From contig VXAI01000021.1 of NCBI GenBank assembly GCA_013399305.1, positions 4,279,874 to 4,343,873 on the forward strand: a DNA stretch of 64,000 nucleotides, written 5' to 3'. Of the stretch, positions 1 through 12,687 are shown piece by piece. A program made the translations under genes and the position numbers. Below the pieces are notes generated by a model, which worked only from the letters and a program-made list of their open reading frames with translations, ran no database searches and was not told the DNA's origin. The stretch's first letter is position 1. The number at the start of each line of letters is the position of its first letter. Source of the DNA: Rostratula benghalensis. Taxonomy: Eukaryota; Chordata; Aves; Charadriiformes; Rostratulidae.

Positions 1-2542
1 TTGCAAGAGTCGGGAAAAGGCAATGCAGTTATGTGAACATGCCAAGGTGATGCAAGACATCTGTGCTTCCTGTAAAGGAACAGCTTCTGCAGATGAACAA
101 AAATACCCAATCAACAATCAGAACTACATCTTTCATCATTCTGTAGATTTGTGTTCCGTATTACAGCTATTTTGTGATGTTTTGTCCTCAGAAGGCTTTG
201 TGGACCTTTACTCACAGTATTCTTCTGACTGTTTTCATCCAAGTTCTGCCAAATTCAGTTTGTGCAATCCCTTTGATTTATGTGTGTTGCACAGTCTCCT
301 ACCTACAAAATTTGGAAGAGCCACTAGTATTGAAATACGGTGCTATACTATGTATATAGCTAAAGCTAGGAAAAAAAGGCAGTTGAAAAAGGGAATAGGA
401 AACATGAAGAAAGAGCTGGGAAATAAAATCTTGAAAATATAGATGAGTGCAGGATCTCTCTCCCACAAATTTATTTTGGCCTAAGAGATGCTAGCAGGTG
501 GCAGATCCGTGACTGTGTGGTCGCCAGTCAGACCAGAACTTTTCCTAGATTCTTAAATTAAGCATCTCAAAGGAACCAAACAAAGTAATTATGGTAGGTA
601 CTTAAGCAAATGGACTGTTAATAACCAGACAGAGGTGATAAGCCTCCCAGGCCAGCTGGAGACTTACTAGTGAAAAAGAGGAAGGAACTGAGGAGTAGAA
701 TCATTTTACTAGGGAAAAAGGATTCTTTAAAATGATCTTATTCATAAGGAAAAAAAAAAAAAAAAAAAACAAACCAACTGTCATCAACAAGCAATCTCAT
801 TGATGCTGAAATCTGCTGGCTATCTCCAGCCTCCTGCTTCTACGTTGCTGGTTGAAATAATCCTTAACTGATTTGTTTCATTGTCCTAGAAGAATTGATG
901 GAATTTATGTATTTATTTGTTTATTTTTAAGGTTGAGGCATGGACTGACTTTATTTCAAAATTTCTTCTGCTCTCAAAAATATATCCTTAGTCTCTGAAG
1001 AACTATAATTGCTATCAAAGGATATATATTTACCCAACATACTTTCTGGTGAGCTATCTAATTAATGGGCCATAAGATTTTAGAAAAGGTTTTGAAATAT
1101 TAAATGTGGAAATGTTGGGAAACTTTTTCAGTGTAGTCCTTAACAGCAGTGGAGAGAAGAAATGAAAAGTGCAATGAGATCCAGACTCACATCATTAACA
1201 GCAGATATTAGAAATATACTACTACACTGTCTGGACAGTTCCAATAAACTACAGAAGGGATACAAGACTATCCAGGACTAGGATGGGGAAGATTAATTAT
1301 CATAATATTATTTCTTACTTATATATGTTACTCTAGACAATCTGAGAAAGATTTTTGTGGCCCAGTTTCTATTAAGTCAGACTGACAGGATCTAGTCACC
1401 AAAAAAACCCCTCTCTGACCTCACACTATGGGAGACTACAGAAGCACTTTCTGTTTATTCTTTTCCACAAATCAAGTTCCTCCTGTGCTCACACTGGACT
1501 ACTCAGCTACAGTCCACATAGCATTCTTCACGCCATACTTGCCTCAGCCAGTCAGCTTTGCAGACAACCTGCCAAAATACATTTGAGCAAAACAAAATAC
1601 TTAACTAAATTCCACCCAAGAAGCATAAATACAAGAGGAGGCCCACTGTGTGGCCTTTCAGTCAGTTTATATATGTACCTATTTTCTCCCTTTCACCTTG
1701 TTCTTTCTTCATATGACTCACTATGCATTCTGTATCCCAGTCAGAATAAAAGAAGGGTTTTTTTCTTAAAAGCTCAGGGTTTAATTTTTCAAGACAATGG
1801 GAGGCAGGGGAGAGAGAGAGAGAGGCAGGGGCAGTGTGCGTGGTGTGTGTTTGGTTTTTAATTCCCTGCTTCTTCCCTCCAAGACATACATATGATTGAG
1901 CATGACTTTTAATGTTGCCTTCTTCCTGAATATGATTAAACTGGTTTAGCTGATATTCTCAAAAATACTCAGCCTGAAGTAGGCAGCCTGATGCTGAACT
2001 TCACTTGCATAGATCTTTCTAAGGGTATTCATAATTTCTAAAACCAGCTATACAGTTGGATGATTATACATGTTTAGCAGATTCTGTCCTGAAATAGCTT
2101 GCATGTTAGAATGCTCTACTTACAAAACCAAAATATATCGTCAGGTACGTATAACTGGGTAGAGAAAGGAAAAATCTCCACCAGAGAACCATAGCAGATT
2201 GTGGAGGGTCTCAAAATGCAGCCTTCCACCCTGGCATAACTTCAACAAGGGATTGCCACATTTTCAGACTGGTTGGTTACAGGTGAGCTAACATAATACA
2301 CCCACAAATGACATGTCACTTTGGAGGTGAAAGGATCAATCTTCTGCCCTTACATTAAATCCAAAATAGGCATGCATCCTTGAAAGGATTACTACAAACT
2401 TTTTTATACATCAAATTGTGATCTGAAGTTGAAGGCCAGAATCTGTCCTTAGCTATCCAAGTAAAAAAGTCAAGATCAGTTTTTAATTGCCTCTGAGTGC
2501 ATGAAATTCCAGACTAAGTCATAGGAACGAAAAGGCGTAAAA
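1..2542. other. AT-rich non-coding stretch
   Basis: No gene, RNA or named repeat could be recognised here. A 139-codon reading frame (23-442, plus strand, open to the window edge) has no domain, no splice context and about the length expected by chance in AT-rich DNA. The block holds a run of 20 A (750-769) and a short GA repeat (about 1809-1824). Confidence 0.6.
750..769 (+). repeat. poly(A) run, 20 bases
   Basis: Uninterrupted A run seen directly, followed by a short A/C-rich stretch. It could be a simple repeat or a relic of a retroposed tail, but no SINE or processed gene body is recognisable upstream. Confidence 0.9.
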
Positions 2543-4109
2543 GGATCTCTGGAGATCATCTTGAAGCAGAGCTAATTTCAAAAGCTCACAGCCTTTACTG
2601 ATAAATGAGGTTGTTCCAGCCCAGCTACAGGACAATTTATATGTCTTTTTCAAGTTTCAGAGAGGTTTCTGTCAGTCCATTTCTCCAACCCAGTAAGGTC
2701 CCTATGAGTATCTGCCTACACCTTAACTGTAGCAATCACTCCCCCAAATTTTGGGTCATTCATGAACTTGATGAAAATGCATTCCAGCGTGTTATGCACA
2801 TCATTAATGAGGACATTTAAAAGTATAAGCTCCAGAGGAAGGCCACTCATAACCAGCTGCAGTTAAGACTTTGAATTTCTGACAGCTACCATTTACCCCA
2901 ACAGTCCAACCACTTTGTAGTCCATCCATCCAGTCCACATTTCTCAAATGTGGCTATAAGGATACTGTGCAAAGATGTGAAAACCCGGCTAAAGTCAAGG
3001 TAGATAATGCACACTGCTTTTCCAATTTTCTGCAGATTCAATCATCTTTTCATAGAAGACAATGGAATTTCATCAAAAATCACTTGATCTTGGTAAGTCT
3101 ACGCAGACTGTTCACAACGATCTTCTTAGCTTTCCTGTACTTGGTTTCCATAAAGATTTTTTAAAGTTATTTTCTTAGGCTGACCAGCCTCTTGTTCCCC
3201 AGCTCATTTTTCTTGCCTATTTTTGAACGTGGGCACAGCAATTGCATTTATGCAGACCTCATGGACTTTCCCCAGTGAATACTACCTTTCCATGAAGACA
3301 TAGGCCACCTAAACGAGTCAGCCAGCTCCATCAGCACCCTCAGATGTATTCCATCTGCTTCCATGGAAGTGAAGGCATTCTTTTAACATTTTAAAGGTGT
3401 CTTTAAACTCCAGTTCAAACTTCCTCTGCCATAGTAGAGTAGCAGCCTCTCTCCCAGATTTTGCTACTAGGTCCATGGACCTGTAAAGCAGATCTTGCTC
3501 TAAAAGACTGAGAAAAGAAGGAATTGAGTAGTCCACCAAAGGTTATCAGCCCCATTCAGCAGTGGGACAATAATTTTGTCTTCATTTTTGTTGCTGATGT
3601 GCCTGTAGAAGACCTTGATATCCTATATCTCTTGACAGCATTATCTCCATCCAAGTTGTGGCCTTCCTAGTTCCATTCTCATGTCTGCTAGCAGGCTTCT
3701 CTTTTGCACTCTGTCTCTGCTTCATACCCTTCATTTTTAAATTTCAGCCTGGTGAGAAGTTCAGTGTTCAATTAAGATCGCCTTCTGCCCTGCATGGTCA
3801 TTTTCTTGTCCTCTGGAATACATCACTGGTGTGCTCTGTGCTCTGAGTTGGTTGCCCTTTTCTGCTGCAAAAGGCAGCCTCCCATGGGATCTCAACTTCT
3901 GGTTCTTTAAGTAAGCTGAAGCACTGTGAAAAACAAGGGGTTTATTCTGATGCTTGCATGCATTGCTTCCCGCCACATCTTCAATTCCACCATTTCCTGG
4001 TTCCTGCAGCAAAGTTTGCCATTGACGGTCATCTCAACTAGTTCGTCTTTATTCAAGAGTAGCAGACCTAGCAGAGCACCTCACCTAGTTAGCCTTCCCA
4101 GAAGATGTA
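2543..4109 (-). mobile_element. Ancient, heavily decayed CR1 LINE (endonuclease end to 3' region)
   Basis: Read on the minus strand, this follows the order of a CR1 second open reading frame from the end of the endonuclease domain (near 4100) through the linker and reverse transcriptase (about 3700-2700) to a 3' UTR-like remnant at 2543-2563. Landmarks on the plus strand that I match to the usual CR1 pattern are the tracts around 2745-2815, 2880-2945, 2980-3010, 3175-3240, 3310-3350, 3590-3680 and 3990-4100. All frames are broken by stops and indels, so it is a fossil. It is much more diverged than the copies at 9.2 and 15 kb. Matches are from memory of the family, so the ends are accurate only to a few tens of bases. 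A donor-like GGTAAGT near 3092 lies inside the element and should not be read as an exon end. Confidence 0.75.
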
Positions 4110-7100
4110 TTTAAAAAAAAAATTTAAAAAAGGTTTGTACATTATTCAGTACTTTTGACTTTGTCTTCCTTTGGAAAGTGTTAAGAAAAAAACATCTAAT
4201 TTTTTAAAGAAGTTATTTTGTCAAAAACAGACAGTGCTTGTTTCATGTATCTTACATTTTTTCCTTTAACATTTTCAACAATATAAACCTTTGGGTTTCC
4301 GGGGAAATATTTAATGAAAAAAAAACCTTGTTCTTTGTTTTTATTTGCATGTTGAATTGCAACCATATTATTTTATGTTTCCCTCAGAGGCTAGTTCAAA
4401 GACAGCATATTCAGTGGGGCTGATGAGCAGCACAGTAATATTTATGTATGTCCCTCCCTCCCCTCAGGATCTTTATCTAAATGAAATTACAGCTAGAAAT
4501 TGTTCGATGAAATTGACAAGATATTAGTTGTGAAAAGTTGTGTGTATTGTTTTTACAACCCCAAAGCAGAAATGAATAAATAGTACTATACATATGGAAT
4601 TAATTTGCTTGAGCCAAACTGTTATGTGACTTAAGTTACATGGCATTCATCCTGCAATATCACTAAGAAGATTCAGGCATAAACAGGCAGCCATGAGGGA
4701 AAGGATTAGGTTTAAGGCATTTAAATAACAATGTTCCAATTCCAAAGATGCTCATTCACATGAAATACTCATTTAAGCCTCATCTTGCAAAGAGTGAAAT
4801 AGCATACCATGGATTAAACCATGCAAGTATTGTCAGATGATCTGGAATGCTTAAATTCATGTCCATTACTTTTCAAGGTAAGTGTCATTGTCAGAACCTT
4901 TTTAATCACATGCTTTTAGCCAGATTTTTGAGAGAGACTCATGATAATAGGAATTTAAAGTGTTGAACTCTGACTCTAATTACACCTTTTCTCTGTCTTT
5001 CATTTTGCCTTTCCTAATATATCCTGTGTTCTAACACTTATACAGAGAAATTTTTCAAGAAACACAATTAATGTCAAATTTTAAATAACCAAACAATAGG
5101 TCATAGGAAAAAAGAAAACTGGAGAAAAACATTCATTAAATAGTTTTGACTAATGTATAAGCTCCAAAAATTTATGACCTCTTCAAACCCCATGGACTTT
5201 CTTTTCTTCGAGAGGAGAAGCAGCGAACAAAGGCCCAAGAAATCACCATTTTACAAGCTGCTTCCTCAGCTTTTGCAGTGGACTGAAATAACATAGAATT
5301 TACATTGCTCTAATGGTATTTCTAGAGGTCAGTGCTTGTGGCAAATTATCTACCCATTCTGTATTTTCAGATGTAAACCCAAGTAGCTGCCTCCAGGAAA
5401 CTGTACAGTCAGATGCTCTAGAATTGTTCTTCCAGAGTATTGTAGATCACTTTGTAAAGTAAAAGCCTGAAAATGCTACATAATTTCATAGGCTCAGCAC
5501 TGGTCTGCTAATGTGCCAGGAAGAATAAGCAATTATGATTTTCATCTAAGCAACATATGCTGTTTGCTGTCCTGTTCTGAACAGCTGTAGGTTAGATGCT
5601 GTTAAGATTAGGCCCCTTCTCTCCTCCATATTTCAAAATTCAAATTAAACTAAAATAACAGCACCTGCTGAACAAAAACACTATTTCAAAATGTGTACTT
5701 GCACACAATTACTATGAAGAGGCTGGCCACCATTGTTACCAGTCTATTCTTTCTGAATGGAAATGGCAGAGAAGTTTTCGATGCAGCTGCAGCTCTTCAA
5801 TTGTATAACTACTGCTGGCCTCAAGCCAACCCTCAAGAACTCAAGTGGCACCAAAAGATACTATATTGATTTGCAATCGAACATAATAGGCCATCAGCTT
5901 AATTATTACTGAAGTGACAAGGTTCTGGATATTTCATATTTATATTTCTGAGGCCTGTGAAAGATGAATGTAAATCTTTTAAATGCCTACATTTGCATAT
6001 CTTCAGAAGGGTTGAGTGCTCTTACTGTATTCATAGCCTGTGAAAGACCTACGGGACTGGGTATTCAACTCAGGTTGCTAGATCACACAGTCACTTACTT
6101 GCATAAAGAAACAAGGCTATAAAACTAAACACATTCCTACAGAAAATATCCCCAGATCTTTTGTAGACAAACACATACAAGAGTATATTGATCACTAATA
6201 TCATCCTCATGGACCTTTTCTTTCCCCTGCTCTCTTAGGGAAAAGATTGCTTGCCTACAACAGACTGAATTGGCATCATCAAACACTCTTACCATCTCCA
6301 AAAATACCTATTGCACTGAGTGACTTCTTCCCACTGACTATCACCATAGCTTTATGAGAGGTCTGCAGACAGGACTCAACATTTTGAAGAAGTGTATGCT
6401 AGAGGAATGCAGGAACACTTACTGGCTAGTGAGTGAGTCTAAGACTCAAGATTTCAATGCTCTCGCTAGCCAGTTCTGTCACACTAGGTGGTGAGCTAGC
6501 TGTCTCCTAATGACAGGCTTTTTTTTTTTGTTAGGAGTATCCTATAACCCTTACTTAGAATCAACAAAATTATCATTAAGACAGGTTGCTTTAATTATAT
6601 ACAGAGCCATTTCTATGTAATGACTAGTTACCATTTCTACACTTGGCCTATACATCTATAGCTAGGTCACATTTTTACTGAGCTAATGTATACACACCAA
6701 GCACTGGTTTTGCCCATATTCCTAACCTCCAGATTGCAACTGCCCTCAAAAGTATTCTCTTATGCTTACATTTGCCATTTCCTGGAAATTGCTTTTTGCA
6801 TATCATGTGGATAGTTGGGGAGAAAAAGAAAAGTTTCCAGGGAGATAAACAAGATACAGGTGAAAACATAGTTATGACAACATTTATTTTTGGTTTTGTA
6901 GGGTGGGAGAAAAGATTTGTTGCCATGTTTATCCTCTATCTCCTGTTAGTAACATTATTACCAAAGAATTTAGGCTTGTACTTTCAAGTATTAACACCCT
7001 CTACTGGAACTAATATGCCTGAACTCCTTATGATAATAATCTGTTCTAGTGCTATGTATTTGATGATTTTTAATCACTATCTGTTCTGAAACAGACGGTT

Positions 7101-9176
7101 GACAAACACATCATTTCTGTATACCTGCTGGATCCTATAAAACAGTAACTTTGTTCAACTTCATAATATAAAAGAAGTCCAGCACTTCATGGTTTTAACT
7201 TCCATTATCTTTCATATCTAGACAGTGTGATCACCAAAACATTTTTTTTTTCTCCATTTCTATTTAGGTGTGATGGATAACAGCTGGTAAGTATGAACAG
7301 CTCAGTGCAGAGAAGAAGAACAAATAATAGAACCTGTAACAGAGCTGAGTGGTCTTCGAACATAAAAATATCCCAATCATTATTTTGGCAATTTGGGGCT
7401 AGAATGTTTAGATTTCAAGCTTTGAATAAGACTTAAAGGTAGGATTTTTAAGAAATCAAAAGCCAAACACTGAAAAACAGGAAAATGGCTAATAAAGTAT
7501 TTAAATATTTTTAATATAAAAATAAAAAAATGAACAGACCATCTCAAAGAGGTAATACCAACACTTATCTAGGCAAGTTATAGGTGGGGTTCTGAAGCAA
7601 TCTCTCCGTATTGTTAAACAGTTACTCAAGTGAATCATTTCACAGTGTAAGTTCTCAAGACAAGGGCTCAAGAATGAACAAACTGACTCTAAAATAGCCC
7701 AGCAGAAAACTCAAATTACTAAAACAAATTCTATATCAAACCAAACTGTACCATGAAATAGAGTAGACTAAGTGTCTTCCTGTGTCTCTTGATTTTATTA
7801 TACAATAGGTTTTTTCCTAATGTTTCTTTCATATTGTTTAATACAAAGATATGTTAGGGGAAGACAATATTTTAAATTCAGAAATAAAAATATCATCAAC
7901 TTACATCACGTAAGCTGTAGAGGTATTTATGACATTAATTAATCCTTCTTTAAACTAAAATTATATAACGAGCATTAATCTTATTACATTTTTTCTGTGG
8001 GATTTGTCTGAAGGTTTACAGAAGAAACATGTAAAATTCTTTTCTCTGCACATGCACATGCACATACTACATGCAGGAATCAAAATCTGATTCAGAGTTC
8101 TATTAATTCTAGAGGAAGACTCCACGGTCTTCTCTCACGTATTTTCCTGGCAGGGCTCCACAAACCATGGTACATGGCTTCCCATGGCTGCTTCTCCAAA
8201 GTTACTGCAAGAAGCACAAGGCATGTAACTTCAGGCAATATTAGCTTCCCTGGGTTTTTGAAAGGATGCAATCAGTATAGTTTTTGCTAGCTTTTCCTGC
8301 TTTTCAGAGTTGGACTAGATACTACTCTATGCTTGGGAGTTAGGCTGGGATGAAGGGCACAGAGGCATCCAGCATCCTCCCATCTACACACTATTAGTCC
8401 GAAATATAGGCCTATTTTTTAGCCCTACCACTGACTTTTTCTGAACAACTGTTTCTTTTCCTCATTTTCTAAGCTGTCTGAAGCACGTGTCCATGAAGCA
8501 CTTAGCACAGCAGGGATCTACTCATGACTGAGACTTAAGTGCAATTGGAATGTTAACACTGAAAAGAGAAACAGACAACACATGCAAAAGCATTGGATGG
8601 CAAAAACAACCAAGCCTCATATTCAGCAATAGAGGAAAGATCGCCCCTACTTATGGAGGCAGACAGGCTAAGTGATTCTATATTTCTTAGAATCAAATAT
8701 CACAGTTCTTGGAAGCTTTTTCTTTCCCATGAGTACAGGAAGTACAGGAGTGGTACATTTACAAAGCAAGTAAATCTTAAGAGAGAAACTTCTGTTATCC
8801 TTCCTTATAAGAATTAACTTTGGTTTAAGTAAGTTAACAAAGTACATAAATTTAGTCATCTATAATCCAGTGTTTAAAAGTTGGGGGTTTTTTTCTTTTC
8901 TTCAGTGTGTGTCCCGTCTCTCAATCACAGCACTTCAGCACTCCAAAACTATTGATCTTAGATTCAGCCCCAAGTCTTGCTGACAGAAATAAGAACTCTG
9001 ACTAAATTATTGGCTAAGAAATATATATCTAGAAGGATAGTAAAGCATTGCTTATACTGGTAAGTGAGATACTCTAAAATTGGATATAGATAAAATTGGA
9101 ATAGCTGTAGCCTATATTTTTCTCTGGAGAACGAAAAATGGGGTTGCCCTTGAAGTTGTAATTTATGTTCAGTCTT
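4110..9176. other. Non-coding stretch between two CR1 copies
   Basis: AT-rich sequence with no recognisable gene or repeat family. Open frames at 6772-7089 (105 codons) and 8593-8817 (74 codons), plus strand, have no family features and no convincing splice context. The one item of note is the microexon-like segment at 7268-7286, listed separately. Confidence 0.6.
7268..7286 (+). other. Candidate 19-nt microexon (weak)
   Basis: A strong pyrimidine tract ending in TATTTAG (7239-7267) is followed after 19 bases by a consensus donor GTAAGTAT (from 7287). Two frames carry a stop; the third reads V-M-D-N-S and stays open. A 20-base or shorter exon by chance is not rare: a weaker 18-base example sits at 6099-6116 on the minus strand. 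No neighbouring plus-strand exon with compatible phase was found. Confidence 0.2.
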
Positions 9177-9797
9177 CACAGAATCACAGAATGGTTGAGG
9201 TTGGAAAGGGCCTCTGGAGGTCATCTTGTCCAGCAACCCTGCTTGAGAAGGCCCATTTAGAGCAGGCTGTCCAGAATCACATCCAGGTGTTTTTTTAATA
9301 TCTCCAAGGATAGAGTTTTCACAAAAATTTATGGGAAACATGGATCAGTGCTCAGTCACCCTCACAGTAGAAAACATTTCCTGATGGTTCAGAGATAACC
9401 TCCTGTGTTTCAGTTTGTGCCCACTGTCTCTTGTCCTGTCACTGGGCACAACTGAAAAGAGCCTTGGTCAATCTTCTTTATATCTTCAGGTATTTATATA
9501 TGTTGATAAGCATATAAAAACCTTCTCTTCTCCAGGCTGAACCATCCCATCTCAGATTTTCCTCAGATGAGAGCTGTTCCTGTCCTTTCACCTTCTTAGT
9601 GACACTGGGCCATTAGGAAGTAGATCCATTTCTCTTTTGTACTGGGAAACACAGAACTGGATACTACTCCAGGTGAAGCCTCACCAGTGCTGAGTAGAGG
9701 GGTAGAAATCACCTCCACTGGCCTGCTGGCAACACTGTTCCTAACGCAGCCCACAATACTATTAACCTTCTTTGCCACAAGGGCACATTGCTGACTC
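9177..9797 (-). mobile_element. CR1 LINE, 5'-truncated, minus strand
   Basis: The element's 3' end is at 9177-9200, where the plus strand reads CACAGAATCACAGAATGG, the reverse complement of the CR1 octamer tail. It runs through the 3' UTR and into the last part of the reverse transcriptase reading frame. The minus-strand frame at 9799-9596 contains S-Q-Q-C-A-L-V-A-K-K-V-N and S-V-A-S-R, typical of the CR1 reverse transcriptase C-terminal region. It stops near 9797, as expected for a 5'-truncated insertion. Stops and indels make it inactive. Confidence 0.92.
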
Positions 9798-12527
9798 AAA
9801 GCAGGACCAAGGTTTGGTCACTGCCTGGACTTCGGGTGTCTTACATAGTCATTTGTCTCACCTTATTTCCTTTATTAAATGTAAAACCTACCATGGCCTT
9901 GATTTACCTACAGGCCCTCTCCCTCTATTTTTGTTTTAATTTAAACTTTTGTATGCATGGAAGTTTTGCATCTTCATTTATCAAAACAGAAAATCCAGCC
10001 ATATTCTGAGGTCCCATGTTAGGGATGAAGGCAGTCATAAATCTATAGAAAATATTACTCTTTATTTGAAGTAAATATGACTGGATGGGAATGAATACCT
10101 TGGATGAGATTCCCCATGATTAGGTATCTTATATAATAACTGGCATCATGGCACAGTGAATAAAAAGGGATAGCCAATTAAGAGTTTTCCATTAATATTG
10201 TTGCACAGATTTAAATTGTAAGTTATACAGAATTAAAAATTATAGAACATAATACATGAGCCAGAATCATATTAAAAAAAAAAGTAAAACAACTTTACAT
10301 TTTCTGATTGTTCATGCAGAGTGTGTTTATTCTGTCCTCAAACTCTGAAGCTTCTGAAACTGGTACTATCTAAATGATGTAGAGAAACAACTGTTATGCA
10401 TTCACATAAGCTAAATATGTGTCTTTGGTGTATTGCCCCTTGAGACCAAAGAAAACAATGACATTTTTTATTTGGCCACTGAAGACCAGACTCACTTAAT
10501 ATGCTAAAATGAATTAAACTGAGGATAAAATTAACTAGCATTATAATATATAAACGTTCATGCAAATGTAAGGGGAACTGATTGGACACTATCTTCCCTG
10601 TTCTTTCATTCTCTGCAAAACAGTATCTTTTCCTTTAATTAAGTCAGAATATGCAATATATGATATAAGAACAGAAGTTCTCTGACCAGGCCTACGGGAT
10701 AAAACTCAATTTGGCAACAGGAACCAATTTCCCACACATCTTTCCTGAGGGAGGAAGGGATAAAAGTTATTCTTTAACTGCCCTCTCAAGCATTATATTG
10801 AAGACTGAAATTAACACTGAGTCTTTAATGTACTTAACACTCTAAGAAATGTACATAGAGAGATGGTATGAGAGAATTATATAACTATACACACTTATTT
10901 TATATCTGGTTCATAACATTATTAAACTACACATAAAGCTGGTATCTGAATTATGACCATTGAATAAACAATGACACATCAGTTCTCTCTACTCCTCTAT
11001 TCTACTCCTAATTCAGGCAGGTAAAGCACATCTCAGGAGAGCATCTGAAGCAATTCATGCACAGCAGCAGAGTTTTCATTTTTGAACAACTATATGCATT
11101 TTTTACAAAAGACCAAACATGCAAAATAAACTGTCATCATTGCGTATCAACTCTGCATATGCTGGGAGTCTTCCTTTGAAAATACTATTCTGAATCAAAG
11201 ATATCTATATATCAGCCTTAAATTTAAGAAGAAAAAAAAAAAAAAAAAAAAAGTATGTGTAGGCAGCAGGTTATCGCATTTCTTTTGATGTACTGAGTAT
11301 TCCTCTTCAACCTAATCCATTACCAGAATTTTTCAGTCCACCTAGAAGTAAAGTCCTGGCTGCACTGATATTTTATTTTGGATCACAGCTTCAAAATAAT
11401 ATGCTGATTAAATGGGTTGTAAATTTACAGGTTTCTCAATTTTCCTCAGTTATGATATCAAAGAAGGACTCTGCCTTAAGGTGTCCTGGGGTAAACAGGG
11501 GACCAAATTGTACTGGGTCTCACTGGGTGCAATAGCACACACTGAGCTGGTCCATATATGCAGCAGTTAGGTTTCTCTTAGTGGCAGTAATTACTGAAAA
11601 CATAGACACAGCCAACCTATTTTCTCTACATTAATTAAAATGAGCAGGAAAGATATAAAATTGAGTCAGATATATGCACAAATATTTAGAAAGAAGATGT
11701 AGCCTAAAGAAAAGACATACTGCATATCATATATTCTCTTTTAGATAAAGCATCATCTTTGTCTGTCTTTTAATTCCAAAATTAGGAACATATAGACTCA
11801 TTAAAAATATCTCAGAGATGGTGATTCTGTATGTGTAAAGTGTTCCTGTATGTGTAAAGTGTTCTAGTTTTAATGATTTCTACTAATCTGAGGGTCTTGC
11901 TAGTTCAGCTAGTATTCCTCTACAAACCTATCCCCCAAAGTGAAAAAAATATGAATCTGTAAAAGGTATTTTAAGTTAGAGCAGCTTTCCTAACAAAGCT
12001 TTTCCTAACTTAGCTTTCACATTGTTTTTTAATGGAGAATATATTTCATATTTGCCACATGCCCTGCAAACAGACTGCCTGTTACAATGTATTGTGATGG
12101 ACTGATGTCTATATAATAAAATTAAAATCAAGTTTCATTATATCAAAATCTTAGTATGGACAGAATTTTCATCAGAAAACTAAACAAAATCAAATTTTTC
12201 TGTCCTTTTCATAGCTACCTGTGTTAACTTTAGGTAACTATATTCACTCTTGGCATTCCTGCTTTCTTGCTAGAAATAGGCAAAAATAATGCTTTTGGAA
12301 AAGTCTGTCAGTCTTTCAAGCACTGTACAAAACCACAAAATATTTCCACTGATGCTGACAATAGTGAAAACTAAAACATGATGGTCAATTGCCCCAGTTG
12401 ACCTCAGCCTCCATGGAGAACTTACAGAGATGTTAAGCTTACAGGGAAATTAAAACATATGGGTGTGAATACCTCATGATCAAAAATCAAGCAAGAAAGG
12501 TAAAGGCATTTGCTAGATAACACATAC
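9798..12527. other. Non-coding stretch
   Basis: AT-rich, without a recognised gene or repeat family. It contains a run of 21 A (11232-11252) and a perfect 19-base tandem duplication at 11827-11864. If the exon model at 12528-12687 is right, this is intron of a minus-strand gene; I searched for a following exon with a good acceptor and an open phase-0 frame and found none. Confidence 0.55.
11827..11864 (+). repeat. Perfect 19-bp tandem duplication
   Basis: The unit CTGTATGTGTAAAGTGTTC occurs twice head to tail (11827-11845, 11846-11864) with no mismatch. This looks like a recent slippage or duplication event. No function is evident. Confidence 0.95.
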
Positions 12528-12687
12528 CCATAATCTTTCCATAAGCAGCATAGAGAAGAGATCACGCCTTTTAACTTCCTCTTCCTCCAGTACTTTTTTA
12601 GCTGTCTTGTGCTTGACTAGAGCAGAGACCAGACTACAATATTCTAATCGTTTGAATGTGTATTTTTCTTCAGATGTCAAAAATAAT
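12528..12687 (-). CDS. Candidate internal coding exon, unrecognised protein
   Basis: On the minus strand a 160-base segment is bounded by a plausible acceptor (T-rich tract with CTGAC branch-like motif, then TTTTTAG ending at 12688) and a donor (TGG then GTATGTG, intron starting at 12527). It is open in one frame that begins with a single base completing a split codon and then encodes 53 residues. The peptide looks like real helical protein: it includes S-E-E-K-Y-T-F-K-R-L-E-Y, then A-L-V-K-H-K-T-A-K-K-V-L-E-E-E-E-V-K-R-R and D-L-F-S-M-L-L-M-E-R-L-W. Reading through the donor meets a stop after four codons, as expected for an intron. The starting phase fits the end of the proposed first exon at 45870, which would give N-terminus M-A-D-R. 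I do not recognise the family. It could still be a chance open frame. Confidence 0.4.

Noticed and set aside
23..442. 139-codon open frame, plus strand, open to the left edge
   Set aside because: No domain, no splice sites and no start context. About one frame of this length is expected by chance in 64 kb of AT-rich DNA.
3085..3100. GGTAAGTC splice-donor-like site
   Set aside because: It lies in the decayed CR1 and corresponds to ordinary CR1 sequence.
6099..6116. 18-nt microexon-like pattern, minus strand
   Set aside because: Acceptor is weak and the donor follows AA, not AG. Used as a measure of how easily such patterns arise by chance.
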